Below, in pieces: positions 30,160 through 40,044 of a stretch of 64,000 bases of DNA; within the stretch, counting starts at the first letter, position 1; each line of letters begins with the position of its first letter. Origin of the DNA: an uncultured Chitinophaga sp. (GTDB taxonomy: Bacteria; Bacteroidota; Bacteroidia; Chitinophagales; Chitinophagaceae); NCBI RefSeq assembly GCF_902168175.1, contig NZ_CABHOU010000041.1, positions 84,010 through 148,009 on the forward strand, written 5' to 3'. The position numbers and the translations under genes are program-made. The notes under the pieces were generated by a model. That model made no database searches and had not been told where the DNA came from. It saw nothing but the letters and a program-made list of their open reading frames with translations.

Positions 30160-30534
30160 ATGAACATGGAACCTCTGAATCATACAGAAGAACAGATCAT
30201 GCAAATTCTCTGGCAACTGGAAAGGGCTTTTGTGAAGGATATACTGGAGAAGATGGATGATCCGAAGCCGCCCTATACTACCGTATCCTCGATCGTTCGT
30301 AACCTGGAAACGAAGGGGTATGTAGGCCATAAGGCGTATGGCAAAACGCATGAGTATATACCCCAGGTGAGCCGCGAGGAATATGGTAAGGGCAGTTTAC
30401 AGAAGATGTTAAAAAACTATTTTAACGATAGGACTTCCAATCTTTTATCCTTATTAATGAAAGAGCGCGACCTGGATAATGAGGAGATTCGGGAGTTGCA
30501 GCAATTGATTGACGCTAAAAAGAAACAGCCATGA
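30160..30534 (+). CDS. BlaI/MecI/CopY family transcriptional repressor
   Basis: LNHTEEQIMQILWQLERAFVKDILEKMDDPKPPYTTVSSIVRNLETKGYVGHKAYGKTHEYIP. Confidence 0.93.
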   Translation: MNMEPLNHTEEQIMQILWQLERAFVKDILEKMDDPKPPYTTVSSIVRNLETKGYVGHKAYGKTHEYIPQVSREEYGKGSLQKMLKNYFNDRTSNLLSLLMKERDLDNEEIRELQQLIDAKKKQP

Positions 30535-31817
30535 CGCTTTTCATTACCTATTTGTTATATAGTTCCGGCAGCCTGTTGTTTTTCTGGCTGGTGTATAATG
30601 CCTGGCTGCGTGATCTTAGCTTTTATCGCTGGAACCGCATTTACCTTTTAGCCTCCCTGGTGATTTCGTTGTTAGTGCCACTGGTGCAGAAGCCGGTGTT
30701 TACTATTTATACTCCGCAGGTTGCCGCTGCTGTTGTGCCGATGGAAGGCGTAGCGGCTCATAGCGAAATACCCGTTTCGCCCGTCCGGTCGGCGGTTCCT
30801 GACGTGAGTGTTCAGTGGGATAACTGGGCGCTGGTCATTTACCTGGCAGGTGTTACCATTGCCTTTATCATCTTCGCAGCAGGACTGGCTAATATTGCTC
30901 GCACCATCCGCAACAGTCGGCACGAGGTACTGGGAGGGGTGAACATCGTGCGTACTGCACGGTTAAATGCATCTTTCTTTCACTACATTTTTATACAGGC
31001 GGGCATTCAACAGGAAGAGGAGGAGATGATACTGTTACATGAAGCGGCGCATCGCCGGTTGTGGCATAGTGTGGATACAATGATGGTAGAAGTGGCGAAG
31101 ATCGTTTTCTGGTTTAATCCATTTATATACCGACTCGGTAAGGCTTTGAAGGAGGTACACGAATATGAGGCCGACGCCCTGGTGGCAGGTGCTGTGCCCG
31201 CCACAGATTACGCGGAAATGCTGCTCCGCTTCAGCGCGGGGACATCCCATAATGCCCCGCTGTATAATCTTTACAGCAAACATCCGATAAAAACGCGGAT
31301 CCAATTTTTGTTCACAACTAAATCTAATAACATGAAAAAGGCCTTGTACCTGTTTGCGCTGCCCTGCCTGGCGCTCTCTATTTCCAGCTTCTCCATTGGC
31401 ATTGCTGATAGCCGGCCAATAACTACTATTTCCCGTAATGCGGTCGAATGGACATTGCCTGAAGGCGCTAAATTTCAGGAAGATGCAAATGTTATCACCC
31501 TGCAACTGGACCTGCGCACACTGCTTGGCAAAGATGCTAAGGCGGAAGGTTTCGATCTGCTCCTGCAAAATGGCTGGGACGATGTGGTGAAAGCATTTTT
31601 CAAAAACGGTTGCTCCGTTTCCTATGGCACAAAACAGGTGGGCGACCAGCTGGAAAGTCTTAAAATAGCACTGACTAACGATAAAAACGGGTCCTCTTCA
31701 AGCGCCACCTACAGAATAAAGGAAATGGTAGATAACCATTATTACCTGCAGGTTACCTACAACAAATCGAACAGCGAATTGTCCGTACGCAGCGACAAAA
31801 CCGCCGTTATCAACTAA
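30531..31817 (+). CDS. M56 family (BlaR1/MecR1-like) membrane metallopeptidase
   Basis: Multiple TM helices, LLHEAAHRRLWHSVDTMMVEVAKIVFWFNPFIYRLGKALKEVHEYEADALV. Overlaps the blaI-like gene by 4 bp. Confidence 0.9.
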   Translation: MTLFITYLLYSSGSLLFFWLVYNAWLRDLSFYRWNRIYLLASLVISLLVPLVQKPVFTIYTPQVAAAVVPMEGVAAHSEIPVSPVRSAVPDVSVQWDNWALVIYLAGVTIAFIIFAAGLANIARTIRNSRHEVLGGVNIVRTARLNASFFHYIFIQAGIQQEEEEMILLHEAAHRRLWHSVDTMMVEVAKIVFWFNPFIYRLGKALKEVHEYEADALVAGAVPATDYAEMLLRFSAGTSHNAPLYNLYSKHPIKTRIQFLFTTKSNNMKKALYLFALPCLALSISSFSIGIADSRPITTISRNAVEWTLPEGAKFQEDANVITLQLDLRTLLGKDAKAEGFDLLLQNGWDDVVKAFFKNGCSVSYGTKQVGDQLESLKIALTNDKNGSSSSATYRIKEMVDNHYYLQVTYNKSNSELSVRSDKTAVIN

Positions 31818-31836
31818 TATATCATTTCAGATACAG

Positions 31837-31870
31837 GAAGCCCGGGACGCCATCGTTCCGGGCTTTCTCT
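31837..31870 (+). terminator. Terminator-like hairpin after the M56 gene
   Basis: gaagcccgggac-gccatc-gttccgggcttt stem, followed by ctct. Confidence 0.6.
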
Positions 31871-32027
31871 ATTTTAGGCCGCCATCCATGTAATAATGTG
31901 GTAAGTATTAAGGGGATAAGGGCTCTTTAAGGTACTTAGGGTCACTGCCCGGCAATCATCTTCCAATTATGGAATTTTGAGCGGGATAAGTGAGAAGATG
32001 TTTTATATTGATGTTTTAAATATGCAG

Positions 32028-34688
32028 ATGAAGATGTTACATTACCGGAAAACGTTGCTCGTGGGGCTTATAGCCGCATTTTCAGTAACACAGCTACAGG
32101 CCGCGGGGCCTGTGGGCTTAAAATGTGAGTACCTGGTAAACCCTATCGGGCTGGACGCACAACACCCGCGTTTTACCTGGAAGCTGGACGATAAACGCGC
32201 CGGTGCCCGGCAAACGGCCTACCAGCTGTTCGTTTATACAGACGCGATGGGCAGCAAACTGCTCTGGGAAAGCGGTAAAGTCAATAACAGTCATATTCTT
32301 GCTACCTATAATGGCAGCAACCTTACGCCTTTCACCAAATACTGGTGGAAGGTGCAGGTTTGGGATAAAGATGGAAAAACAGCTACTTCTCCCCTTGCCA
32401 GTTTTGAAACAGGGATGATGGGCACGGGTAACTGGAAGGGCGAATGGATAAGCGATACAGAAGATGTAGACCTTAAGCCTGCCGCGTACTTCCGCAAGGT
32501 ATTTACGGCTGGTAAAAAGATAAGCTCCGCCCGTGCTTACATCGCGGTGGCTGGTTTGTATGAGCTGTACATCAACGGTAAAAAAACAGGCAATCACCGC
32601 CTCGATCCAATGTACACGCGTTTCGACAGGCGCAACCTGTATGTAACCTACGATGTTACGTCGCAGTTGCAGCAGGGCAACAACGCTATAGGCGTATTAC
32701 TTGGCAACGGCTGGTACAATCACCAGTCAACAGCGGTATGGGATTTTCATAAAGCGCCCTGGCGTGCCCGTCCGGCGTTTTGCCTTGATTTACAGGTAAC
32801 TTATGCCGACGGTACTTCAGAGATAATAAAATCTGGCCGCGACTGGAAAACAGCGTTAAGCCCGGTTATTTTTAATAGTATTTATACGGCGGAGCATTAC
32901 GATGCGCGCTTAGAATTGCCAGGATGGAATACCGCCACGTTCAGCGATGCCGCCTGGAAACCGGTAATTGCCCGCAAAGCGCCATCGGGCAATATTGTTG
33001 CCCAGGCTATGCACCCGGTAGAGAATGTAGAAACTATCCCGGCGAAATCGATCCGTAAGTTTAACGATACTACTTACCTGTTCGACCTTGGCCGTAACAT
33101 CTCAGGTGTAAGTAAAATTAAAGTGAGCGGACCGGCAGGTACTGTTATCCGTTTAAAACACTCCGAAGATCTCAATAAGGAGGGCCGTGCCGACCTCGCA
33201 AATATTATCGTACACTACCGCCCGAAAGATAAATCCGATCCTTTCCAGACGGATATCTTTATCCTGAATGGTAAAGGCGTGGAGGAGTTTATGCCACGGT
33301 TTAACTACAAAGGTTTTCAGTACGTGGAAGTAACGAGCAGCCAGCCACTAAAGCTGAGCAAAGAAAGCCTTACCGGTTATTTTATGCACAGCGCCGTGCC
33401 GGTAGCTGGTAACGTAACCTCTTCCAGCAATATGATCAATAAACTTTGGTGGGCTACCAACAACGCATATCTCTCCAACCTGTTCGGTTACCCTACCGAT
33501 TGTCCGCAACGTGAGAAAAACGGTTGGACGGGCGATGCGCACATTGCGAGCGAAACGGGTTTGTACAACTTCGATGGTATTACGGTGTACGAAAAATGGC
33601 TGGCCGATCACCGCGATGAGCAGAAGCCTAACGGTGTATTGCCATCTATTATTCCCACCGGCGGCTGGGGCTACGATTGGGGTAACGGGCCCGACTGGAC
33701 CAGCACCATCGCTATTATTCCATGGAACATCTACCTGTTTTATGGTGATAGCAAACTGCTGGCCGATTGTTACGACAACATTAAAAAGTACGTAGACCAT
33801 ATCACGGACATCAGTCCTTCGGGCTTAACTACCTGGGGCCTGGGCGACTGGGTGCCGGTAAAATCTAAAACGCCGGTGGAGTTTACTTCTTCCTGCTTTT
33901 ATTATAAAGATGCGGTGATATTGTCTAAAGCGGCTAAGCTATTGGGTAAGGAAGATGATTACAAGAAATACAGTGAACTTGCAGAGAAAATAAAAACCGC
34001 ATTCAATAAGAAATACCTGAACGAGTCGACGGCTATTTATAATGCCGGTGTACAGACAGAACTCAGCTCCGCGCTTTACTGGGGCCTGGTGCCCGAGGCG
34101 TTTAAGGCCCGCGTGGCCGCTAACCTGGCTAAACGTGTAGAGCAGGATAAGTTCCATCTCGATGTAGGTTTGCTGGGAACCAAAAGTATCCTGAATGCCC
34201 TGAGCGAAAACGGGTATGCGGATGTTGCGTATAAAGTAGCTGCACAGGAGGACTTCCCTTCCTGGGGGTACTGGATTAAGACCGGCGCTACCACCCTTTA
34301 TGAAAACTGGGACCCGCATGCTGCTTCCGATTTGTCGCGTAACCATATTATGTTCGGTGAAATTGGAGCATGGATGTACAAGGGCCTGGGCGGTATTATG
34401 CCCAACGAAGCCGGGCCTGGTTTCAGCGAAGTATTACTCGAACCCCATTTTGTAACAGGACTCGATCGCTTCGAGGCGAAACATGACGGACCTTATGGAA
34501 CGATCGTTTCTTCGTGGAAGAGAACAGCGGGCGGTGTTACCTATAATGCAGTAATTCCTGCTAACTCCACGGCACTGATACGGTTAGATGTGCCTGCTGG
34601 CAAGAAGTTGTTCAGGAATGGGAAGGAGGTTGCTGTGGCGAATGAGTACAGAGTTGATGCGGGTGCTTATACATTTGATATTAAATAG
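32028..34688 (+). CDS. Alpha-L-rhamnosidase (GH78-like)
   Basis: LKCEYLVNPIGLDAQHPRFTWKL, GYPTDCPQREKNGWTGDAHIASETGLYNFD, GATTLYENWDP. Signal peptide and start chosen at MKMLHYRKTLLVGL. Confidence 0.93.
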   Translation: MKMLHYRKTLLVGLIAAFSVTQLQAAGPVGLKCEYLVNPIGLDAQHPRFTWKLDDKRAGARQTAYQLFVYTDAMGSKLLWESGKVNNSHILATYNGSNLTPFTKYWWKVQVWDKDGKTATSPLASFETGMMGTGNWKGEWISDTEDVDLKPAAYFRKVFTAGKKISSARAYIAVAGLYELYINGKKTGNHRLDPMYTRFDRRNLYVTYDVTSQLQQGNNAIGVLLGNGWYNHQSTAVWDFHKAPWRARPAFCLDLQVTYADGTSEIIKSGRDWKTALSPVIFNSIYTAEHYDARLELPGWNTATFSDAAWKPVIARKAPSGNIVAQAMHPVENVETIPAKSIRKFNDTTYLFDLGRNISGVSKIKVSGPAGTVIRLKHSEDLNKEGRADLANIIVHYRPKDKSDPFQTDIFILNGKGVEEFMPRFNYKGFQYVEVTSSQPLKLSKESLTGYFMHSAVPVAGNVTSSSNMINKLWWATNNAYLSNLFGYPTDCPQREKNGWTGDAHIASETGLYNFDGITVYEKWLADHRDEQKPNGVLPSIIPTGGWGYDWGNGPDWTSTIAIIPWNIYLFYGDSKLLADCYDNIKKYVDHITDISPSGLTTWGLGDWVPVKSKTPVEFTSSCFYYKDAVILSKAAKLLGKEDDYKKYSELAEKIKTAFNKKYLNESTAIYNAGVQTELSSALYWGLVPEAFKARVAANLAKRVEQDKFHLDVGLLGTKSILNALSENGYADVAYKVAAQEDFPSWGYWIKTGATTLYENWDPHAASDLSRNHIMFGEIGAWMYKGLGGIMPNEAGPGFSEVLLEPHFVTGLDRFEAKHDGPYGTIVSSWKRTAGGVTYNAVIPANSTALIRLDVPAGKKLFRNGKEVAVANEYRVDAGAYTFDIK

Positions 34689-34711
34689 ACGGTGTATACC
34701 GAAATAAAATG

Positions 34712-34748
34712 AAAGAGGGACGGTGTATATACCGCCCCTCTTTTTTTA
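34712..34748 (+). terminator. Terminator hairpin after the rhamnosidase gene, stem built on the CGGTGTATA(TA)CCG motif
   Basis: aaagagggacggt-gtatat-accgcccctcttt followed by a T run. Confidence 0.75.
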
Positions 34749-34783
34749 TTGCTGTACTGCATTGATGCTGCTTTAATGTAAAC

Positions 34784-34799
34784 GCGGTGTATACACCGC
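34784..34799. repeat. 16-bp perfect palindrome GCGGTGTATACACCGC
   Basis: Self-reverse-complementary; intergenic between convergent genes; related copies at 41103-41116 and 55399-55412. Confidence 0.85.
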
Positions 34800-34814
34800 C
34801 AATACAACCTATCA

Positions 34815-35573
34815 TCACTTCCCCAACCACTCCTTAAACCCCGGAACCCTGTCCCTGCTCACCTCTAACTCTACCTCCGGTGTGGGATGTAACTCCAGCT
34901 TCAACCGCCCGCTAAACCAGGTGTGTATACAGCGAACACTTTTAATGTTCACTACCAAATGCCTGCTTACCTTGTAAAAGTTATCAGGAGGCAGTTGTGT
35001 TTCCAGTGTGGAAAGACTGTCTTCCATCAAATGTTTTTTACCGGTGAAGTCGAGTGTATACGCCAGTTTACCTACTGCGTACATGCAGGCAATTTCACTG
35101 GTGTTGATGTGATACATATGCTGGCCGGTCTTCACTAAAAAGCGGTCTTTGTAGGTGGGGGGCTGCAGTTGTTGCAGCAGTTGTTCTATCTTATTTTCCA
35201 GCTGGATGTTTTGCCCGAAAAACTGCCTGAACTTCTGCACGGCCTGTTCCAGTTCCTCCGCATTCAACGGTTTCAGCAGGTACTCTATACCATTGCTCTT
35301 GAACGCCTGTAACATATACTGGTCGTACGCGGTAGTGAATATAACCGGGGCGGTGATCGTAGCCTGGTTAAAGATTTCCAGGCTTAAGCCATCGGCCAGT
35401 TGCACGTCCATAAATATCAGGTCGGGTTGCGGGAACACGGAGAACCACTTTACGCTTTCCTCGATGCTATCCAGTGTGGCCAGTACTGTTATATCGCTGT
35501 TCATTTTCTCCAGCAGGTTGCGGAGTTTTTTGGCGGCCGGTGCCTCATCTTCTATAATAACCGTGCGGATCAT
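34815..35573 (-). CDS. LytTR family response regulator
   Basis: Receiver domain MIRTVIIEDEAPAAKKLRNLLEK...DLIFMDVQLADG; C-terminal LytTR DNA-binding domain (ENKIEQLLQQLQPPTYKDRFLVKTGQHMYHINTSEIACMYA...). Confidence 0.94.
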   Translation of the reverse strand: MIRTVIIEDEAPAAKKLRNLLEKMNSDITVLATLDSIEESVKWFSVFPQPDLIFMDVQLADGLSLEIFNQATITAPVIFTTAYDQYMLQAFKSNGIEYLLKPLNAEELEQAVQKFRQFFGQNIQLENKIEQLLQQLQPPTYKDRFLVKTGQHMYHINTSEIACMYAVGKLAYTLDFTGKKHLMEDSLSTLETQLPPDNFYKVSRHLVVNIKSVRCIHTWFSGRLKLELHPTPEVELEVSRDRVPGFKEWLGK

Positions 35574-36604
35574 GCTTCAGGGAATAAGGGTAAGGTAACG
35601 ATATACTTGTCCATGGTAGTAATACAGGTCATTTCCTGGTTGGCCAGCAATCGTATGCGGCTGTTGATATTCTCTAAACCTTTGCCTGTAGAGATAACCG
35701 GTTGTTGTTTTTTCTGCAGGTTGTTAGTAACGGTAATCCGTCCGTCCAGTGCTTCGATGTTTACCAGCAGCGGTTTTGCGGTGGATGCAATGTTGTGTTT
35801 TATCGCATTTTCTACCAGTAGTTGCAGGGCAAAAGGTATTATTTTTTTAGCGTGATGGGAGGGTGGTATGTCGATCGTAACACTAAGGCTGTCGCCAAAA
35901 CGTGTACGTAATAGATAAGCATAGGCTTCTAATAAGTCCAGTTCCTCTTTTACGGTGATCAGCGTTGATTCCGGCATTTCCAGAATGTAGCGGTACAGCT
36001 TCGCAAGCTGTTGTATAAATGGTTCGGCCAGTTGCGGGTCGTCCTGTACGATGGCGCTGAGGGTGTTGAGGTTGTTGAAAAGGAAGTGCGGATCTACCTG
36101 GCTTTTCAACGCTTTTATCTGCGCCATCAGGCTTTCGTTTTTCAATTCTTCCTGCCTGGTTACAGATATTTTTAACTGCCGCATGTAATATACAATTTCG
36201 TACACGCTCGCTACGGCGATAGTATTAACGATGCCCATCACATTACAACCCGGCCCATACCATATTTCATCCTTTGCCCAAAAGGGCGGCGTAACGCCAT
36301 TAAGGTTGGCTACCATCAGGGTGTATATCAGCATGGCGAAGCCTGTAATAAATATGCGTTTGCGCGAATCCTCAAAAGCTGGATATCTTCTCCGGAGCCA
36401 TATCAATATCATCCGGTTACCCAGCCAGAATACCGCAGTAATAAGGGTGGTGAACACGAACGACTGCCACACATAGTACGGCGGACGGTGAAATCGGGCG
36501 CCCACGTAGATAATGGGGGTAATAAAACCCAGCAGGGGAATACCCAATATCAGGAACCAGGTATCATTAAACCCCAAAGCCTCGCGGACGCTTTTTTTAC
36601 GCAT
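35570..36604 (-). CDS. LytS-like sensor histidine kinase
   Basis: His kinase box QVDPHFLFNNLNTLSAIVQDDP, ATPase N box QLLVENAIKHN, several TM segments. 4-bp overlap with the response regulator. Confidence 0.94.
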   Translation of the reverse strand: MRKKSVREALGFNDTWFLILGIPLLGFITPIIYVGARFHRPPYYVWQSFVFTTLITAVFWLGNRMILIWLRRRYPAFEDSRKRIFITGFAMLIYTLMVANLNGVTPPFWAKDEIWYGPGCNVMGIVNTIAVASVYEIVYYMRQLKISVTRQEELKNESLMAQIKALKSQVDPHFLFNNLNTLSAIVQDDPQLAEPFIQQLAKLYRYILEMPESTLITVKEELDLLEAYAYLLRTRFGDSLSVTIDIPPSHHAKKIIPFALQLLVENAIKHNIASTAKPLLVNIEALDGRITVTNNLQKKQQPVISTGKGLENINSRIRLLANQEMTCITTMDKYIVTLPLFPEA

Positions 36605-36606
36605 AG

Positions 36607-38940
36607 TTAGAAAGTAAACTGGTAGTTAACGTTAGGGAAAAAACCTATCTGGTTAATGTCCGAAACCGTACCGGTGGTGGTATTGATCCGTTTAACGTAG
36701 ATGTTCTTTTTAGCCGTCACATTCTGGAAATCTATAAAGAATTTCTGGGTAGTACGACCTATTTCCCAGGTAAAAGACAATTTCACGTCCCACCGAAAAT
36801 AAGGGTTATAACGCAATGTAAAAGGTTTTGTTTCGTCGTACACAGCGTAACCTTTTTCCACTGTTTCCTCCACATTAAACGGTGTGTACCACTGTCCACC
36901 AGCCAGCGACAGTTTTGTATCTATACCCACATTAAACCCTGGTTTCACTTTCCATTCTTTGCCCGTTAAGAAGTTAGTAGCATACCGGGAGTTGAAGGCG
37001 GTGTTGCGCCATACCCTGTCGCTCGGGCGGTATTTGGAATTAAACACGCTTTGTGTAAACAACAGGTAAAATCCTTTCTCCAGGAACTTCTCCAGTGTTA
37101 ATTCGATCCCGTAGTTCTTACCCAGTCCTTTGTTCACGAGTTCCGCTTTGTCGGGGAAGCCAAACTGGGCACCGGTATTCAACATGCTAAAGGGGCTGGA
37201 TTGTTGTTCAACAGGCACATCAAATATATGCTGGTAGTAAGTTTCTACTTTGGCACGGAACTTCTGGCCGAGGTTTACGTCGTAACCCAATACAGCATGC
37301 AGGCTGCGGCTAAAGTCCAGTTCTTTATTGGTAAGCTGGCCTTCTGTTTGCCTGAAATATACTTCCAGCGGCTGCAACTGGCTGTGCAGACCCACGCCCA
37401 TGCTTAGCGCATGGCCCGCCGTACTGGTGTATTTGATGTTAAAACGAGGTTCAACGGCGTAGGCACTGTTCAACATAAAATATTGAGAATAAACACCTGT
37501 GTTGGCCGTAAGCTGGTTCGAAAAACGATGTTGCCAGTTTACCCAGCCTCTTATCAGGCTGGTAGATTCATCCGAGTCAAGATCTTTCGACATGGCAGAA
37601 TCCCCGTCCTTAATATACGACTGGTCCAGCGAGAGGTTCATAAAGTCGCCCGCCACACCGGCACTCAACTGGTTCCGGGGCGAAAAGCGATGTTCGAGCT
37701 GATAGCCCACACTGGTTTTCAACTGGCGCGTGCTTATTTCTACCGCCTGTTCTGCCGGTTTATCTTCTGCTACAATGTATTCATTGGCCACATTGGTCGC
37801 CAGCGATACGGCAGCAAAAGCACGACCAAAGGTGTTAGCGTTAAAGTTGTAACTGTGTGTAATGCCAAGCACGCCTGTACCTGAACGGTACTTCCTGTCG
37901 CGATCTGCATTGTCGCTACCATAAAGCCCCGTCGTATCCTCATCTGGCCCGAAATGTATTTTGCTGGTACCACCTACTGCGAAAATATTAAAGGTGCCCG
38001 CTTTATTTGTAGAGATGTGAATTTTTGCATTGATATCCTGGTAGTAAGGAACGGCAACACCGGTGCCTACATTCGCACCCAGCGCATGTGCCAGTGCCAC
38101 GGTGGAATAGCGGTAGTCGAGCAGGAACGAGGCTTTACCGGGTTTGCCTAAGGGGCCTTCTACGGCTGCTTCGAATCCATTAAAACCTACTTCGGCCAAA
38201 AATTCATACTTATCCTTGTTGCCATTCCGCAACCTTAAATCAAACGCCCCGGCCAGTGCATTGCCATACGGCGAAGGAAATGCGCCTGTCATGAAGTCGG
38301 AACTGCGCAGCGTGTTGGTGTTAAGGATCGTTACCGGCCCGCCGGAAGCGCCCAGTGTGTTAAAGTGGTTGGGGTTAGGCACATCAACACCCTCGATGCG
38401 GTACAATACGCCGGCAGGAGAGTTGCCACGGATCACGATGTCGTTGCTGGCATCGTTACCACCTACTACACCCGCAAAGTTTTGCGCCATACGCGAAGGA
38501 TCGTTACGACTGCCTGCATACCGCATCCCCTCTTCCATACTCAGTTGCCGAGTACTAACCTGTGATAGGGGATTGATCGCATCTTTTTTGTTCTGCCCCG
38601 TTACCGTAAAGTCTTTCAGGTTTACAATACGTTCTGCCAGTGAAATTTCTAATACAGTTTCCTTACCTGCGTTTACCTCTATGTTATGAAGTGTTACGGC
38701 TTCGTACCCCATGAGGGAGACCTGCACGGTATGCCGGCCAAGAGCAACCGCATTGATGCGGAACTCGCCTTTTTCGTTGGTGGTGGCGCCGGTATTGTTC
38801 AGTTGAACAGTAACGCCCGGGAGGGGACTGTGTGTGTTACGGTCGGTTACAACACCCTTTACAGTTTGGGTGGAAAGTACTTGCTGGGGGAAGCTGTGCA
38901 ATGGCAATAAAAGGCCAAGCACCCAAATCAATGGTTTCAT
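36607..38940 (-). CDS. TonB-dependent receptor with carboxypeptidase-like regulatory domain
   Basis: KGVVTDRNTHSPLPGVTVQLNNTGATTNEKGEF; plug-like SNDIVIRGNSPAGVLYRIEGVDVPNPNHF; C-terminal beta strand NVNYQFTF. Start set to MKPLIWVLG at 38940. Confidence 0.9.
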   Translation of the reverse strand: MKPLIWVLGLLLPLHSFPQQVLSTQTVKGVVTDRNTHSPLPGVTVQLNNTGATTNEKGEFRINAVALGRHTVQVSLMGYEAVTLHNIEVNAGKETVLEISLAERIVNLKDFTVTGQNKKDAINPLSQVSTRQLSMEEGMRYAGSRNDPSRMAQNFAGVVGGNDASNDIVIRGNSPAGVLYRIEGVDVPNPNHFNTLGASGGPVTILNTNTLRSSDFMTGAFPSPYGNALAGAFDLRLRNGNKDKYEFLAEVGFNGFEAAVEGPLGKPGKASFLLDYRYSTVALAHALGANVGTGVAVPYYQDINAKIHISTNKAGTFNIFAVGGTSKIHFGPDEDTTGLYGSDNADRDRKYRSGTGVLGITHSYNFNANTFGRAFAAVSLATNVANEYIVAEDKPAEQAVEISTRQLKTSVGYQLEHRFSPRNQLSAGVAGDFMNLSLDQSYIKDGDSAMSKDLDSDESTSLIRGWVNWQHRFSNQLTANTGVYSQYFMLNSAYAVEPRFNIKYTSTAGHALSMGVGLHSQLQPLEVYFRQTEGQLTNKELDFSRSLHAVLGYDVNLGQKFRAKVETYYQHIFDVPVEQQSSPFSMLNTGAQFGFPDKAELVNKGLGKNYGIELTLEKFLEKGFYLLFTQSVFNSKYRPSDRVWRNTAFNSRYATNFLTGKEWKVKPGFNVGIDTKLSLAGGQWYTPFNVEETVEKGYAVYDETKPFTLRYNPYFRWDVKLSFTWEIGRTTQKFFIDFQNVTAKKNIYVKRINTTTGTVSDINQIGFFPNVNYQFTF

Positions 38941-39047
38941 CTCTTTTTTTCGCAAAGGTGGCCCTAAATGGGGGGCGGGGCAGGTGTTATGGCGTGAGTC
39001 GTAGAAAAACCTGCATGAAATGACAGAATGTACTGTGAAAGGAATAA

Positions 39048-39077
39048 AGGCCGCCGCCCCGGCGAAGGAGGCGGCCT
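39048..39077 (-). terminator. Terminator-like hairpin downstream of the COG4315-like lipoprotein gene
   Basis: aggccgcc ... ggcggcct 8-bp stem followed on the minus strand by TTTATT. Confidence 0.6.
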
Positions 39078-39091
39078 CTATTTATCGCCTT

Positions 39092-39928
39092 CTATTGTGG
39101 CGGGGCAACCGCCGTTTGAGAGTTAACTATGGGCCAAATCCCCGGCTGCGGGAAACTAATGCCTTTGTTTTTGCCTTTCACCTGCGCGTCCTGACCAAAG
39201 TAATACAGCGGCCAGCCTTTGTAGGTAAGCTGTTGTTTGCCAAATACATCTATCACCGCAAAATCGGCGGCGTTAAGCGTGGAGGGCAGGCTTTTTAAAC
39301 TTGCCTGGTAAATAGGCCATACCGGGTCATTGGAGAAATCGTCTTTGGTAAAATTGTTCTTTTTGAACTTATCGTTTTTAAAACCATACAACGTGCGACC
39401 ATAAGCATCGTTGAAGTATTGCACTACTTCCTGGCCTTCCACGTAGGTGCTGGTGTACTGTTTGCCATTGTGGCCGGTCAGCTGGTTGTTCATCAGCGTA
39501 ATGGTGTAATCGGGTTTGGCCACATACCATAACTGGTTTACGTTTTCGCCTTTTACATCGGCGCTGGTGGCATCAGGTTCGTAGTAGTACAGTGGCCAGC
39601 CCTTATAGGTGGTTTGTTTAGTACCATCGGGCCGTGTAATGGTGGCGAAATCGGCAGTGGCCAGCGAAGTGTCGGCCTTTAACGTTTCTGCGTAAAACGC
39701 GGGCCACACAGCCGCACAGCCGCCGGTGCAGGTTGAATTGTCTGATGTGTCTTTCGTAAAATAGTACAATGTCATTCCCTTCGAATCGGCCAGCACTTTT
39801 CCCAGGTTAGCAGTCGTTTTTACCGTGATGTTCAGTTTTTCGGCAGGTGTTGCTTCATTCTTCGAGCAGGATATGCATAACAGTCCCGGCGCCGCTAAGG
39901 CGAGCATTTTTAATAGCAATTTTCGCAT
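39092..39928 (-). CDS. COG4315-like lipoprotein with duplicated Y-x-[FWY]-x-x-D-type motifs
   Basis: Lipobox MRKLLLKMLALAAPGLLCISCSKN; SKGMTLYYFTKDTSDNSTCTGGCAAVWPAF; twice TYKGWPLYY[YF]. Start moved from 40144 to ATG 39928. Confidence 0.85.
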   Translation of the reverse strand: MRKLLLKMLALAAPGLLCISCSKNEATPAEKLNITVKTTANLGKVLADSKGMTLYYFTKDTSDNSTCTGGCAAVWPAFYAETLKADTSLATADFATITRPDGTKQTTYKGWPLYYYEPDATSADVKGENVNQLWYVAKPDYTITLMNNQLTGHNGKQYTSTYVEGQEVVQYFNDAYGRTLYGFKNDKFKKNNFTKDDFSNDPVWPIYQASLKSLPSTLNAADFAVIDVFGKQQLTYKGWPLYYFGQDAQVKGKNKGISFPQPGIWPIVNSQTAVAPPQ

Positions 39929-40044
39929 GTTTAGATGGTTTGATGTTGAGAATCCGCAATGGTATACGCAGGTAACGGGGGGCGGGGTTGCTTGTGTTTT
40001 TAGAAGCAGGTACATAAATTGCAGTAAGAAGAAAAACTGATACC

